DNA of 33,206 bases, taken from assembly GCA_934589145.1 (NCBI GenBank), contig CAKTNW010000022.1, positions 1 to 33,206 on the forward strand, in the 5' to 3' direction. A program made the position numbers and the translations under genes. Below are positions 14,667 to 23,223 of the stretch, piece after piece. This DNA is from an uncultured Oscillospiraceae bacterium. GTDB taxonomy: Bacteria; Bacillota; Clostridia; Oscillospirales; Oscillospiraceae. Within the stretch, counting starts at the first letter, position 1, and the number at the start of each line of letters is the position of its first letter. Under the pieces are notes generated by a model, which saw nothing but the letters and a program-made list of their open reading frames with translations, did not search any database and was not told the DNA's origin.

Positions 14667-14924
14667 TTACTTTTTCAGGCGGCCGAACAGGCCCTTCTTC
14701 TCATAGGGCTCGCTGGCGTAGCCCAGCACCTTGTAGCCGGTGGGCTCGATAACGGCCCGCAGGGCCTCCTCGCTGATGTCCTCCTCGCTGAGGATCACCG
14801 TCTCGCCCTTGGTGTGGGAGGACGTGACCTTCTTCACCGGGAACTTGGCGCGCACCGCGTCGTTGACGTGGCTTTCGCACATGCCGCAGGCCATCCCGTC
14901 GATTTTCAATGTGATCTGAACCAT
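14667..14924 (-). CDS. Heavy-metal-associated (HMA) domain protein
   Basis: 85-aa copper-chaperone-like protein. Start at ATG 14924, 8 nt after GGAGG; an earlier ATG (14939) overlaps that site. The ferredoxin-like HMA fold is recognisable: VQITLKIDGMACGMCESHV with metal Cys13 and Cys16 (CxxC), and a second half EEALRAVIEPTGYKV. A basic tail (KKGLFGRLKK) is appended. CopZ-type proteins deliver copper to P-type ATPases or repressors, but no such partner is in the window, so metal and partner are inferred from family only. The loop between the Cys residues is GM, less common than the usual xAS or xGC. Confidence 0.87.
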   Translation of the reverse strand: MVQITLKIDGMACGMCESHVNDAVRAKFPVKKVTSSHTKGETVILSEEDISEEALRAVIEPTGYKVLGYASEPYEKKGLFGRLKK

Positions 14925-14953
14925 AATAGATACCTCCATATCAAAATTCCTGT

Positions 14954-15035
14954 CCTGTGCCGTACCATGCGGTTAGATAACGCTAACTGTGTGACTTTGG
15001 AAATGCCGCTTCCGCGGCATTTCCGGCGGCACAGG
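14954..15035. repeat. Nested hairpin region downstream of glnS
   Basis: Outer arms CCTGTGCCG (14954-14962) and CGGCACAGG (15027-15035) enclose GTTAG-ATAACG-CTAAC (14972-14987) and a perfect GGAAATGCCGC-TTCC-GCGGCATTTCC hairpin (14999-15024). No T-tract follows on either strand, so it is a weak terminator at best. It may instead be a REP-like palindromic unit or an RNA-stabilising structure at the glnS 3' end. Confidence 0.55.
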
Positions 15036-15043
15036 GCCGTTTA

Positions 15044-16786
<1,743 letters not shown>

Positions 16787-16800
16787 TGTCTCACACTCCT

Positions 16801-16865
16801 TATAGGTCGTATTTTTCCGGTAAAAACCAGACCTATATTATACGCTGTTGGCCGCCGGATTGCAA
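16801..16865 (-). promoter_or_regulatory. glnS promoter and 5'-UTR hairpin
   Basis: On the (-) strand: TTGCAA (16860-16865), 17 bp, consensus TATAAT (16837-16842). The promoter lies in the last codons of citXG. Arms TATAGGTC (16801-16808) and GACCTATA (16830-16837) pair, with an inner TTTTT-ACCGG-AAAAA stem, giving a leader hairpin that ends at the AAGGAG ribosome site. No T-box features are present. Confidence 0.7.
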
Positions 16866-18128
16866 GCCTTTTGCCCGCAAAAAGCCGGAAAGTGCGGGGA
16901 TATCCCCACACCGCGCCAGAAACAGCGCCAGCGCCAGCAGATCAGCACAGCCGCCAGGACTGAGCCAACGGTCGATGAGGGCGTCGTCCAGCGCCTGCGT
17001 CAGTGCGATACGCCGCTCCGGCGGCGCATCCAGTATGGCGGCGGAGCGTGCCTTCACAAAAGCCGCACCCGCCGCGCCGCCCCGGTGATAGAGGTTGCTG
17101 TCCTCCGTGTGGGCCATCAGCCACAGCAGGGCCGTCAGGGGATCGCTCTCCCGCAGCACCGCGGTGGCCTGCCGCCCGGTGGGAAAGCCCGCCAGCGCTT
17201 CCGAGCGTGCGCCGCCCACCTGATGGCGCAGCGCCACCGCCGCGCCGTTGGTGCCCTGGGGCGGCAGCAGCGCCGCCGTCAGCGCGGCGCTTCGGTCGAA
17301 TACGTCGCCGCCCTCCGCCAGACACTGGCCCAGCGACGCCAGCAGCACCGCGAAGGAGAACAGCGCCCCCTTGTGGGTGTTGACGCCGCCGGTGGCCCGG
17401 AACATGGCGGCCTCAGCCTCCCGTCCCACCGCCTGCAGGGCGTCTGCGTCCGCGCCCGCCATCCCCAGCGCCGCCATCCGGCGGAACCAGGGCGTCAGCG
17501 CGTCGATGCTCCGCAGAAACAGGGGGAGATCCATATCATTGTGTGCGCCGTTGTTGCGCTCATCCACCAGCCCCGGCTTGGGCGTCAGGCGTACCTCCTG
17601 CTGCAACGCCTCCGCCGCCAGACTGGCCAGATATCCGGCGGCGAAATCCGCCAGAATTTCGTTGGTACGGCCCACGATGGCGTCCAGTCCGTGGGCGCGG
17701 CTGCGGGAGCAGACCGTCACCGGCCCGCCGCAGATAAGACAGGTGCGCTGCACGGGACGGGACAGCTTGCCGCCGTCCACGTCCAGCACGTCCAGATCGT
17801 ACAGCCGCCCGATGGGAGCGGCGGCCTCCAGCGCCAGACAGGCGTCCTTCAGCTCTGCCGCCGGACGGTCATACACCAGCAGCGCCTCGCACCCGGTGGT
17901 GGGCCGGACGATCTCCGCCGCCTCCGGCCGGCCCAGCGCGGCATACAGGGCTTCCAGCCCCGCGTCAAAGACCAGCTCGATCAGCGGCGCGGACTTCACC
18001 GGCCCGGCGATATTCATGGTAAAGGACACCAGCGGCAGACGATGGCTGTGCAGCAGCCGCCGCTGGGCGTCCGCCCGCCCGTCACGGGCGCGGAGGATGT
18101 CCTCCAAAGTGACGTTCACAGTAGGCAT
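16833..18128 (-). CDS. citXG: Bifunctional CitX-CitG: citrate lyase holo-ACP synthase / triphosphoribosyl-dephospho-CoA synthase
   Basis: 431-aa fusion of the two enzymes that make and attach the citrate lyase prosthetic group. The CitX part (about 1-175) shows SFTMNIAGPVK, GCEALLVYD, GRLYDLDVLD and RTCLICG. The CitG part (about 177-431) shows TPKPGLVDERNNGAHNDMD, GVNTHKGALFS and DSNLYHRGG. CitG makes triphosphoribosyl-dephospho-CoA from ATP and dephospho-CoA; CitX transfers it to the serine of CitD. The start is ATG 18128 after GGAGACC. The gene overlaps the 3' end of citC by 47 bp. Fusions of this pair are known in other bacteria. It is the last gene of the operon; glnS follows with its own promoter. 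Confidence 0.94.
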   Translation of the reverse strand: MPTVNVTLEDILRARDGRADAQRRLLHSHRLPLVSFTMNIAGPVKSAPLIELVFDAGLEALYAALGRPEAAEIVRPTTGCEALLVYDRPAAELKDACLALEAAAPIGRLYDLDVLDVDGGKLSRPVQRTCLICGGPVTVCSRSRAHGLDAIVGRTNEILADFAAGYLASLAAEALQQEVRLTPKPGLVDERNNGAHNDMDLPLFLRSIDALTPWFRRMAALGMAGADADALQAVGREAEAAMFRATGGVNTHKGALFSFAVLLASLGQCLAEGGDVFDRSAALTAALLPPQGTNGAAVALRHQVGGARSEALAGFPTGRQATAVLRESDPLTALLWLMAHTEDSNLYHRGGAAGAAFVKARSAAILDAPPERRIALTQALDDALIDRWLSPGGCADLLALALFLARCGDIPALSGFLRAKGLQSGGQQRII

Positions 18129-19068
18129 AGGTGGTCTCCGGTACAAGTGGTTGGATGTCGGCAAGCCGCCCTTCCGCCAGAAGGCGGCGGACGGCGGTGG
18201 CGGAGATGCCCTCCAGACGGGGGATCTCCGTAACGGAAATGCCATAAGTGGGGAGCATTTCCTTCATTCTCCGGTTATAGGCGGTGGTGGTGGGGGAGAA
18301 GGGCTCCTCACCCACGAACCGCCGTGTGATGTGGAGAGCCGGGGCAATGTGCTGGCCGAACAGCGTCAGATCCATGTCGCACCGCGCCTCCTCCGACTGC
18401 TCATCCCGCAGGAAGTAGGCGGGGAAGGTGGCCCGGCTCACCAGAAAATCGCCGCCGGAGCATACGGTCACGTTGTCGAGGTGTGCCGTCCCCTCCCGCA
18501 CCAGCGCCAGCCGGTCAGCAGCCGGAAAGGGGCCGCCCTCCTCCGCCACCACGAACGCCAACACATGGTCACACTGCCCCGCTGCCGTAGTGATCAGATG
18601 CAGATGCCCTCTCGTGAAGGGGTTGGCGTGGCACACCACGCAGCCGGTGACGCCCTCCTGCCACCGGGGCAGGGGGGACAGAAACCGCGCCAGCGCGTCC
18701 CGGCGGCGGCACAGCATCACCATGTCCGCCGTTTCCGCCACGGGGTAAAACCCCAACGAGCGGAACAGCCGCAGATGCTTCGGCTTGGTGAACAGAAACG
18801 GAAAGGGCACGCCCCGTGCCGCCGCCTCATTCACCAACGCCGTCACGATCCGGGCACAGGCGTCCTGCCCCTCGGCGTCGGGGGAGACGGCCACCTGCCG
18901 GATGACCTTGCCGCCCAGTGAGCCACAGCCCAGCAGCGCGCCGTCCTCCGTCAGCAGTGCGGTGATGTCCGTGTGCCCCTCATCCCGCAGGCCGCCTTCG
19001 GCCAGCAGAGCGGCATAGGCCGCCCCCCACTGCGGGGGGACGGCCTTGCAAAGCAGTAATTCACGCAT
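18082..19068 (-). CDS. citC: [Citrate (pro-3S)-lyase] ligase
   Basis: 328-aa acetate:citrate lyase ligase, which activates the lyase by acetylating the thiol of its prosthetic group with acetate and ATP. An N-terminal GNAT-like acetyltransferase domain (about 1-125; RQVAVSPDAEGQDACARIV) is followed by a nucleotidyltransferase domain with HANPFTRGHLHL (147-158), the HxGH-type ATP site. The C-terminal ISATAVRRLLAEG resembles the family's second nucleotide motif. The start overlaps the citF stop by 8 bp. The order citDEFC then citXG is unusual only in that citC often leads such operons. Confidence 0.95.
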   Translation of the reverse strand: MRELLLCKAVPPQWGAAYAALLAEGGLRDEGHTDITALLTEDGALLGCGSLGGKVIRQVAVSPDAEGQDACARIVTALVNEAAARGVPFPFLFTKPKHLRLFRSLGFYPVAETADMVMLCRRRDALARFLSPLPRWQEGVTGCVVCHANPFTRGHLHLITTAAGQCDHVLAFVVAEEGGPFPAADRLALVREGTAHLDNVTVCSGGDFLVSRATFPAYFLRDEQSEEARCDMDLTLFGQHIAPALHITRRFVGEEPFSPTTTAYNRRMKEMLPTYGISVTEIPRLEGISATAVRRLLAEGRLADIQPLVPETTYAYCERHFGGHPPRP

Positions 19069-20590
19069 CCTCGTCGATCTCGCGCACCACGTCGATGATG
19101 GTGTTGTCCCGGTACATCACCACGCCCACGATGCGGTCCTTGTAGCGGATGGGCTCCGGTACGCCCACCAGCGCCTCGGCCCGTTGCTGGAGCTGCTCAA
19201 TGGTGAACACATGCAGTCCGGCGGCCTCGATCTTCTCCTTTAGGTCGGGGCGACGGGGGTTCACGGCGATGCCCTGCTCCGTCACCACCACGTCCACCAC
19301 CTCGCCGGGGGTGACCACGGTGTTGACGTGCTTGACGATGGTGGGGATGCGGCCCCGGGTCAGCGGCGCCACCACCACCGACAGGCTGGCGCCCTCGGCG
19401 GTGTCGGGATGGCCGCCGATCGCGCCGCGGATCACGCCGTCAGAGCCGGTCAGCACGTTGACGTTGAAGTCCGTGTCGATCTCCAGGGCGGACAGGATCA
19501 CGAAGTCCAGCTGATCCACCGCCGCACTGATCATGTGGCTGGCGTAGTACGTCGCGCCGATCTGGTGGTGGAAGTGGTTGTTCTTCAGGGACAGCGCCGC
19601 GTCCAGATCGAAGCTCTGGACGTCCAGCACGCGGTCGATGAGGCCCTCCTCATGCATGGCGGTGATCTGGCCGGTGATGCCGCCCAGGGCGAAGCGGCAG
19701 TGGATGCCCTGGGCGATCATCTTCTGCCGCAGGAAGCGGGCGGTGGCCAGAGACGCGCCGCCGCTGCCCATCTGCATAGAGAAGCCGTCGTACAGATACC
19801 CCGTGGCCTCGATGACGTTGGCGGCGGTCTTGGCGATCAGCAGCTCCTTGGGATCCTTGGTGTAGCGGGTGGCCCCGGACATGATGCCCTTGGGGTCGCC
19901 GATGTCGTCGGTCAGCACCACATAGTCCACGTCATATTCCGGGATGGCCCAGGGCGCGTTGGGATAGGCCACCAGATGGTTGGTGATGATGATCACGTTG
20001 TCGGCATACTTGGCGTCGGTGCGGGCATAGCCCAGCGAGCCGCAGGCGATGCCGTCGTCATCGTCCCGGCTGTAGCCGTTGGCGTTGCCGTAGGGGTCGC
20101 AGGAGGGCGCGCCCAGGAACGCCACGTCGATGTGCAGCTCACCGCTGCGGATGGCGCTGGCCCGCCCGCCGTGGGAGCGGAACACCACCGGGCAGTCCAT
20201 AAGGCCCCGGGAAACCTCCTCCGCCAGCTCACCGCGAAGGCCGGAGGTCTCGATATGGGTGATGACGCCGTTCTTGATGTGGTGGATCAGGGGCGCGTGG
20301 ACGGAGGCCAGCGAGGAAGCCGCCAGCGTCAGGTTCTTATAGCCCATCTCCGCCAGCTTGTCCACCACCATGTTGATGATGTGGTCGCCGTTGCGGAAGT
20401 GGTGGTGGAAGCTGATGGTCATGCCGTCCTTCAGTCCCGTGCGGCGGATGGCCTCCTCCAGCGAGGGCACCACCTTGTTCTGCTGATGATACCGCTCACG
20501 GAAGGTGGCGGTCTTTTTCTGCCCAGCCCCGGCGAACGCGCCGTGGTTGCTGATCTCGTCGATATGGGGAATCTTGTTCACTTCTACCAT
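19061..20590 (-). CDS. citF: Citrate lyase alpha subunit (citrate:acetyl-ACP transferase)
   Basis: 509-aa alpha chain of citrate lyase, exchanging the acetyl group on the carrier protein for citrate. The start is ATG 20590 behind GAGGAG, directly after the citE stop, not the longer upstream frame. Recognisable segments: SFHHHFRNGDH near residue 80, HGGRASAIRSGELHIDVAFLGAP, GSGGASLATARFLRQK, the acidic VTGSDG region, and the C-terminal VVVTEQGIAVNPRRPDL typical of CoA-transferase-like folds. Full length. It forms the alpha-beta-gamma complex with CitE and CitD. Confidence 0.96.
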   Translation of the reverse strand: MVEVNKIPHIDEISNHGAFAGAGQKKTATFRERYHQQNKVVPSLEEAIRRTGLKDGMTISFHHHFRNGDHIINMVVDKLAEMGYKNLTLAASSLASVHAPLIHHIKNGVITHIETSGLRGELAEEVSRGLMDCPVVFRSHGGRASAIRSGELHIDVAFLGAPSCDPYGNANGYSRDDDDGIACGSLGYARTDAKYADNVIIITNHLVAYPNAPWAIPEYDVDYVVLTDDIGDPKGIMSGATRYTKDPKELLIAKTAANVIEATGYLYDGFSMQMGSGGASLATARFLRQKMIAQGIHCRFALGGITGQITAMHEEGLIDRVLDVQSFDLDAALSLKNNHFHHQIGATYYASHMISAAVDQLDFVILSALEIDTDFNVNVLTGSDGVIRGAIGGHPDTAEGASLSVVVAPLTRGRIPTIVKHVNTVVTPGEVVDVVVTEQGIAVNPRRPDLKEKIEAAGLHVFTIEQLQQRAEALVGVPEPIRYKDRIVGVVMYRDNTIIDVVREIDEDA

Positions 20591-20591
20591 G

Positions 20592-21491
20592 TTACAGCTC
20601 CTCCACTTCGTCGGCCTTGCTGCCGGCCTCATACAGCTCCAGCAGCCGCTTGGCCCGGGTAACCACGGGCTTGTCGATCATCTTGCCGTTCAGGCTGGCC
20701 ACGCCGCTGCCCCGCGCGTTGGCCTCGGCGATGGCCTCCATAATGGCCCGCGCCTTGTTCAGATCCTTCTCGCTGGGCATGAACACCTTGTGCAGCGGCT
20801 CGATCTGCCGGGGATTGATGATGGACTTGCCGTCAAAACCCAGCTTCTTGATGAGGGTGGCCTCGGCGATGAAGCCCTCCTCGTCGTTGACGTTGGAGAA
20901 CACCGTGTCCAGCGCGGCGATGCCGGCGGCCCGGGCGGCGTTCAGAATCATGCACCGGGCAAACAGCAGCTCGATGCCGTCGCTGCGGGTGGTCTTCAGG
21001 TCGGTGACGTAGTCCTCCGCGCCCAGCGCGATACCAATGAGCCGGTCGCTGGCCTTGGCGATCTCCACGGCGTTCAGCACGCCGTTGGCGCTCTCGATGG
21101 CGGCCATCATGCCGGTGGTGCCCACGGGGATACCGGCTTCCCGCTCGATGCGCTCGATCTCACGCTCACAGTCGATGACATCCTGGGCGCTGTCGGTCTT
21201 GGGCAGGCGCACCACCTGCACACCGGCCCGGACGACAGCCTCCAGATCCTCGATGCCCAGTCCGCTGGAGAGGTCGTTGATGCGCACCACCGTCTCCTTA
21301 GTGCCGAAATGCAGCGTTTTCAGGGCGTTATACACCAGGAAGCGGGCCGCGTCCTTCTCGGTATAGGCCACGCTGTCCTCCAGGTCGAACATGATGGAGT
21401 CCGCGCCGTAGATGTGGGCGTCCCGGATCATGCCGGGGTTGTTGCCGGGCACGAACATCATGCTGCGGCGCAAGCGATCCTTCTTATACAT
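20592..21491 (-). CDS. citE: Citrate lyase beta subunit (citryl-ACP lyase)
   Basis: 299-aa TIM-barrel lyase cleaving citryl-ACP into oxaloacetate and acetyl-ACP. The start is ATG 21491 (MYKKDRLRRSMMFVPGNNPG), overlapping the citD stop by 8 bp, with GGGAGG upstream. Motifs: LRRSMMFVPG, DLEDSV (Mg site), VRIND, AIESANGVLNA, GAEDYVTDLK and the C-terminal DGKSIINPRQI. Position and overlaps show tight co-translation with CitD and CitF. Confidence 0.97.
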   Translation of the reverse strand: MYKKDRLRRSMMFVPGNNPGMIRDAHIYGADSIMFDLEDSVAYTEKDAARFLVYNALKTLHFGTKETVVRINDLSSGLGIEDLEAVVRAGVQVVRLPKTDSAQDVIDCEREIERIEREAGIPVGTTGMMAAIESANGVLNAVEIAKASDRLIGIALGAEDYVTDLKTTRSDGIELLFARCMILNAARAAGIAALDTVFSNVNDEEGFIAEATLIKKLGFDGKSIINPRQIEPLHKVFMPSEKDLNKARAIMEAIAEANARGSGVASLNGKMIDKPVVTRAKRLLELYEAGSKADEVEEL

Positions 21492-21786
21492 CCTGCCGCA
21501 CCTCCCATGTGTAGTCATGGCTTTCCGCCGCGCGGGTCAGGGCGGTGGCCACCCGCGCCCGAACGGTGCAGTCCAGCGCGCCCTTGTCCACGGCGGTGAT
21601 CACGGCGTTCTCCACGCCGTAACCGGCCACCGTCTCACGGATGACGGCGATGATCTGCTTGCCGAACTGCTGATAGACGCTGCTGGTCAGCTCTACCTGC
21701 ACGCCGCCCGCGTCGGACGGCTCCACGGTGATCATAATGTCGTTGGATTCCATAGTCCCGGCATTGCCGGTGGTGATCAGTTTCAT
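21484..21786 (-). CDS. citD: Citrate lyase acyl carrier protein (gamma subunit)
   Basis: 100-aa carrier protein. Ser14 in GNAGTMESND is the expected attachment site of the phosphoribosyl-dephospho-CoA group made by the downstream CitXG. The rest (VELTSSVYQQFGKQI, ALDCTVRARVATAL) fits CitD. Start ATG 21786 has a strong TAAGGAGG. It follows icd by 11 bp and overlaps citE. Confidence 0.96.
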   Translation of the reverse strand: MKLITTGNAGTMESNDIMITVEPSDAGGVQVELTSSVYQQFGKQIIAVIRETVAGYGVENAVITAVDKGALDCTVRARVATALTRAAESHDYTWEVRQDV

Positions 21787-21797
21787 AGACGGCCTCC

Positions 21798-23012
21798 TTA
21801 CAGCGCGGCTTCCAGATTCTGACGGATGGCGGCGATGAACTGGGCGGAGGTGACGGGATGGGCCTCAAAGCCCTCGTCCACCAGACCGGCCAGATCCTTG
21901 GTCATGGTGCCCTGATTCAGCGTGGTGAAGCAGGCACTCTCCAGCTTGTCGGCAAAGGCGGCCAGATCAGCAAGGCCGTCCAGCTGACCGCGCTTGCGCA
22001 ATGCGCCCGTCCAGGCGAAGATGGTGGCCATGGGGTTGGTGGAGGTCTCCTCGCCCTTGAGATGCTTGTAATAGTGGCGGGTCACGGTGCCGTGGGCGGC
22101 CTCGTACTCCGTCACCCCGTCGGGGGACACCAGCACGGAGGTCATCATGGCAAGGCTCCCGAAGGCGGTGGAGATCATGTCGCTCATCACGTCGCCGTCG
22201 TAGTTCTTCAGCGCCCAGATGAAACCGCCCTTAGAGCGGATGACGCGGGCCACGGCGTCGTCGATGAGGGTGTAGAAATAGGTAATGCCCAGCTCGGCGA
22301 ATTTCTCCTTGTAGTTCTGCTCGTACTCCTCCTCGAAGATCCGCTTGAACTCGCCGTCATAGACCTTGGAGATGGTGTCCTTGGTGGAGAACCACAGATC
22401 CTGCTTGTTGGCCATGGCGTACTGGAAGCAGCTCTTGGCAAAGGCGCGGATGCTCTTCTCCGTGTTGTGCTGGCCCTGCCACACGGCGGGGCCCTTCACG
22501 GTCTGGACGGTCAGTGTCTTCTCGGCGCCGCTCTCGCCCTTGAAGGTCAGCGTGGCGGTGCCGGGCTCATCGGTGACCATGTCCACGGCCTTATACATGT
22601 CGCCATAGGCGTGACGGGCCACGGTGATGGGCTTTTCCCAGTTCTTTACCACCGGGTGGATAAAGGGCACCACAATGGGGGCGCGGAAGGCGGTGCCGTC
22701 CAGATAGGCGCGGATGGTGCCGTTGGGGCTCTTCCACATCTCGGTCAGCTGGGGATACTCCTCCATCCGCTGCTTGTTGGGGGTGATGGTGGCGCACTTG
22801 ACGGCCACGCCCAGACGCTGAGTGGCCTTGGCGGCGTCGATGGTGATCTGATCCTTGGTGGCGTTGCGGCTCAGCAGGCCCAGATCGTAGTATTCGGTCT
22901 TCAGATCCACGAAGGGCAGGATCAGCTCATCCTTGATCATCTGCCACAGCACGCGGGTCATTTCGTCGCCGTCCATCTCCACCAGCGGCGTTGTCATTTT
23001 GATCTTATCCAT
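21798..23012 (-). CDS. icd: NADP-dependent isocitrate dehydrogenase (eukaryote-like subfamily II)
   Basis: 404-aa dimeric-type IDH interconverting isocitrate and 2-oxoglutarate plus CO2. Features: VEMDGDEMTRVLWQMIKD at the N-terminus, substrate loop GTIRAYLDGTAFRAP, KPITVARHAYGDMYK, metal and catalytic region YDGDVMSDMIST, and NADP-binding AHGTVTRHYYKH with GEETSTNP. This is the subfamily found in mitochondria and some bacteria, not the E. coli type. The ribosome site is AAAGGA. It lies between the aconitase-family gene (211-bp gap with a paired repeat) and citD (11 bp), so isocitrate and citrate chemistry share one operon. Confidence 0.96.
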   Translation of the reverse strand: MDKIKMTTPLVEMDGDEMTRVLWQMIKDELILPFVDLKTEYYDLGLLSRNATKDQITIDAAKATQRLGVAVKCATITPNKQRMEEYPQLTEMWKSPNGTIRAYLDGTAFRAPIVVPFIHPVVKNWEKPITVARHAYGDMYKAVDMVTDEPGTATLTFKGESGAEKTLTVQTVKGPAVWQGQHNTEKSIRAFAKSCFQYAMANKQDLWFSTKDTISKVYDGEFKRIFEEEYEQNYKEKFAELGITYFYTLIDDAVARVIRSKGGFIWALKNYDGDVMSDMISTAFGSLAMMTSVLVSPDGVTEYEAAHGTVTRHYYKHLKGEETSTNPMATIFAWTGALRKRGQLDGLADLAAFADKLESACFTTLNQGTMTKDLAGLVDEGFEAHPVTSAQFIAAIRQNLEAAL

Positions 23013-23070
23013 AGCGCGTGTCCTTTCATATATATGTATTGTTGTTGGGTCGGGGCGGGGTATCAGCCGC

Positions 23071-23212
23071 CTTGGCCCCCTCTGACGAGGGGGCTGTCAC
23101 CGAAGGTGACTGGGGGAGAGATTGGCGCTTCTCTTTGCTTTTTACGTTCATCGTCTCTCCCTCCGTCTCGGCTTACGCCGAGCCACCTCCCTCGTTAGAG
23201 TGAGGCAGAGAA
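23071..23212. repeat. Two related palindromic units in inverted orientation
   Basis: Unit 1 (23071-23121) contains CCCCCTC-TGAC-GAGGGGG and GTCACC-GAA-GGTGAC hairpins and ends GGGGGAGAGA. Unit 2 (23154-23212) on the opposite strand has the same plan: CTAACGAGGGAGG, then CTCGGC-GTAA-GCCGAG, ending GGAGGGAGAGA. From memory, repeats of this form recur in gut Firmicute genomes. They sit in the acn-icd spacer and would fold strongly in the operon mRNA. An AT-rich TATATAT (23028-23037) downstream may contribute an icd promoter. Confidence 0.7.
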
Positions 23213-23223
23213 CACATGCGTTC

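Noticed and set aside
16787..16840. T-box leader upstream of glnS
   Set aside because: The leader is only about 45 nt, with no specifier stem, T-box sequence or terminator/antiterminator pair.
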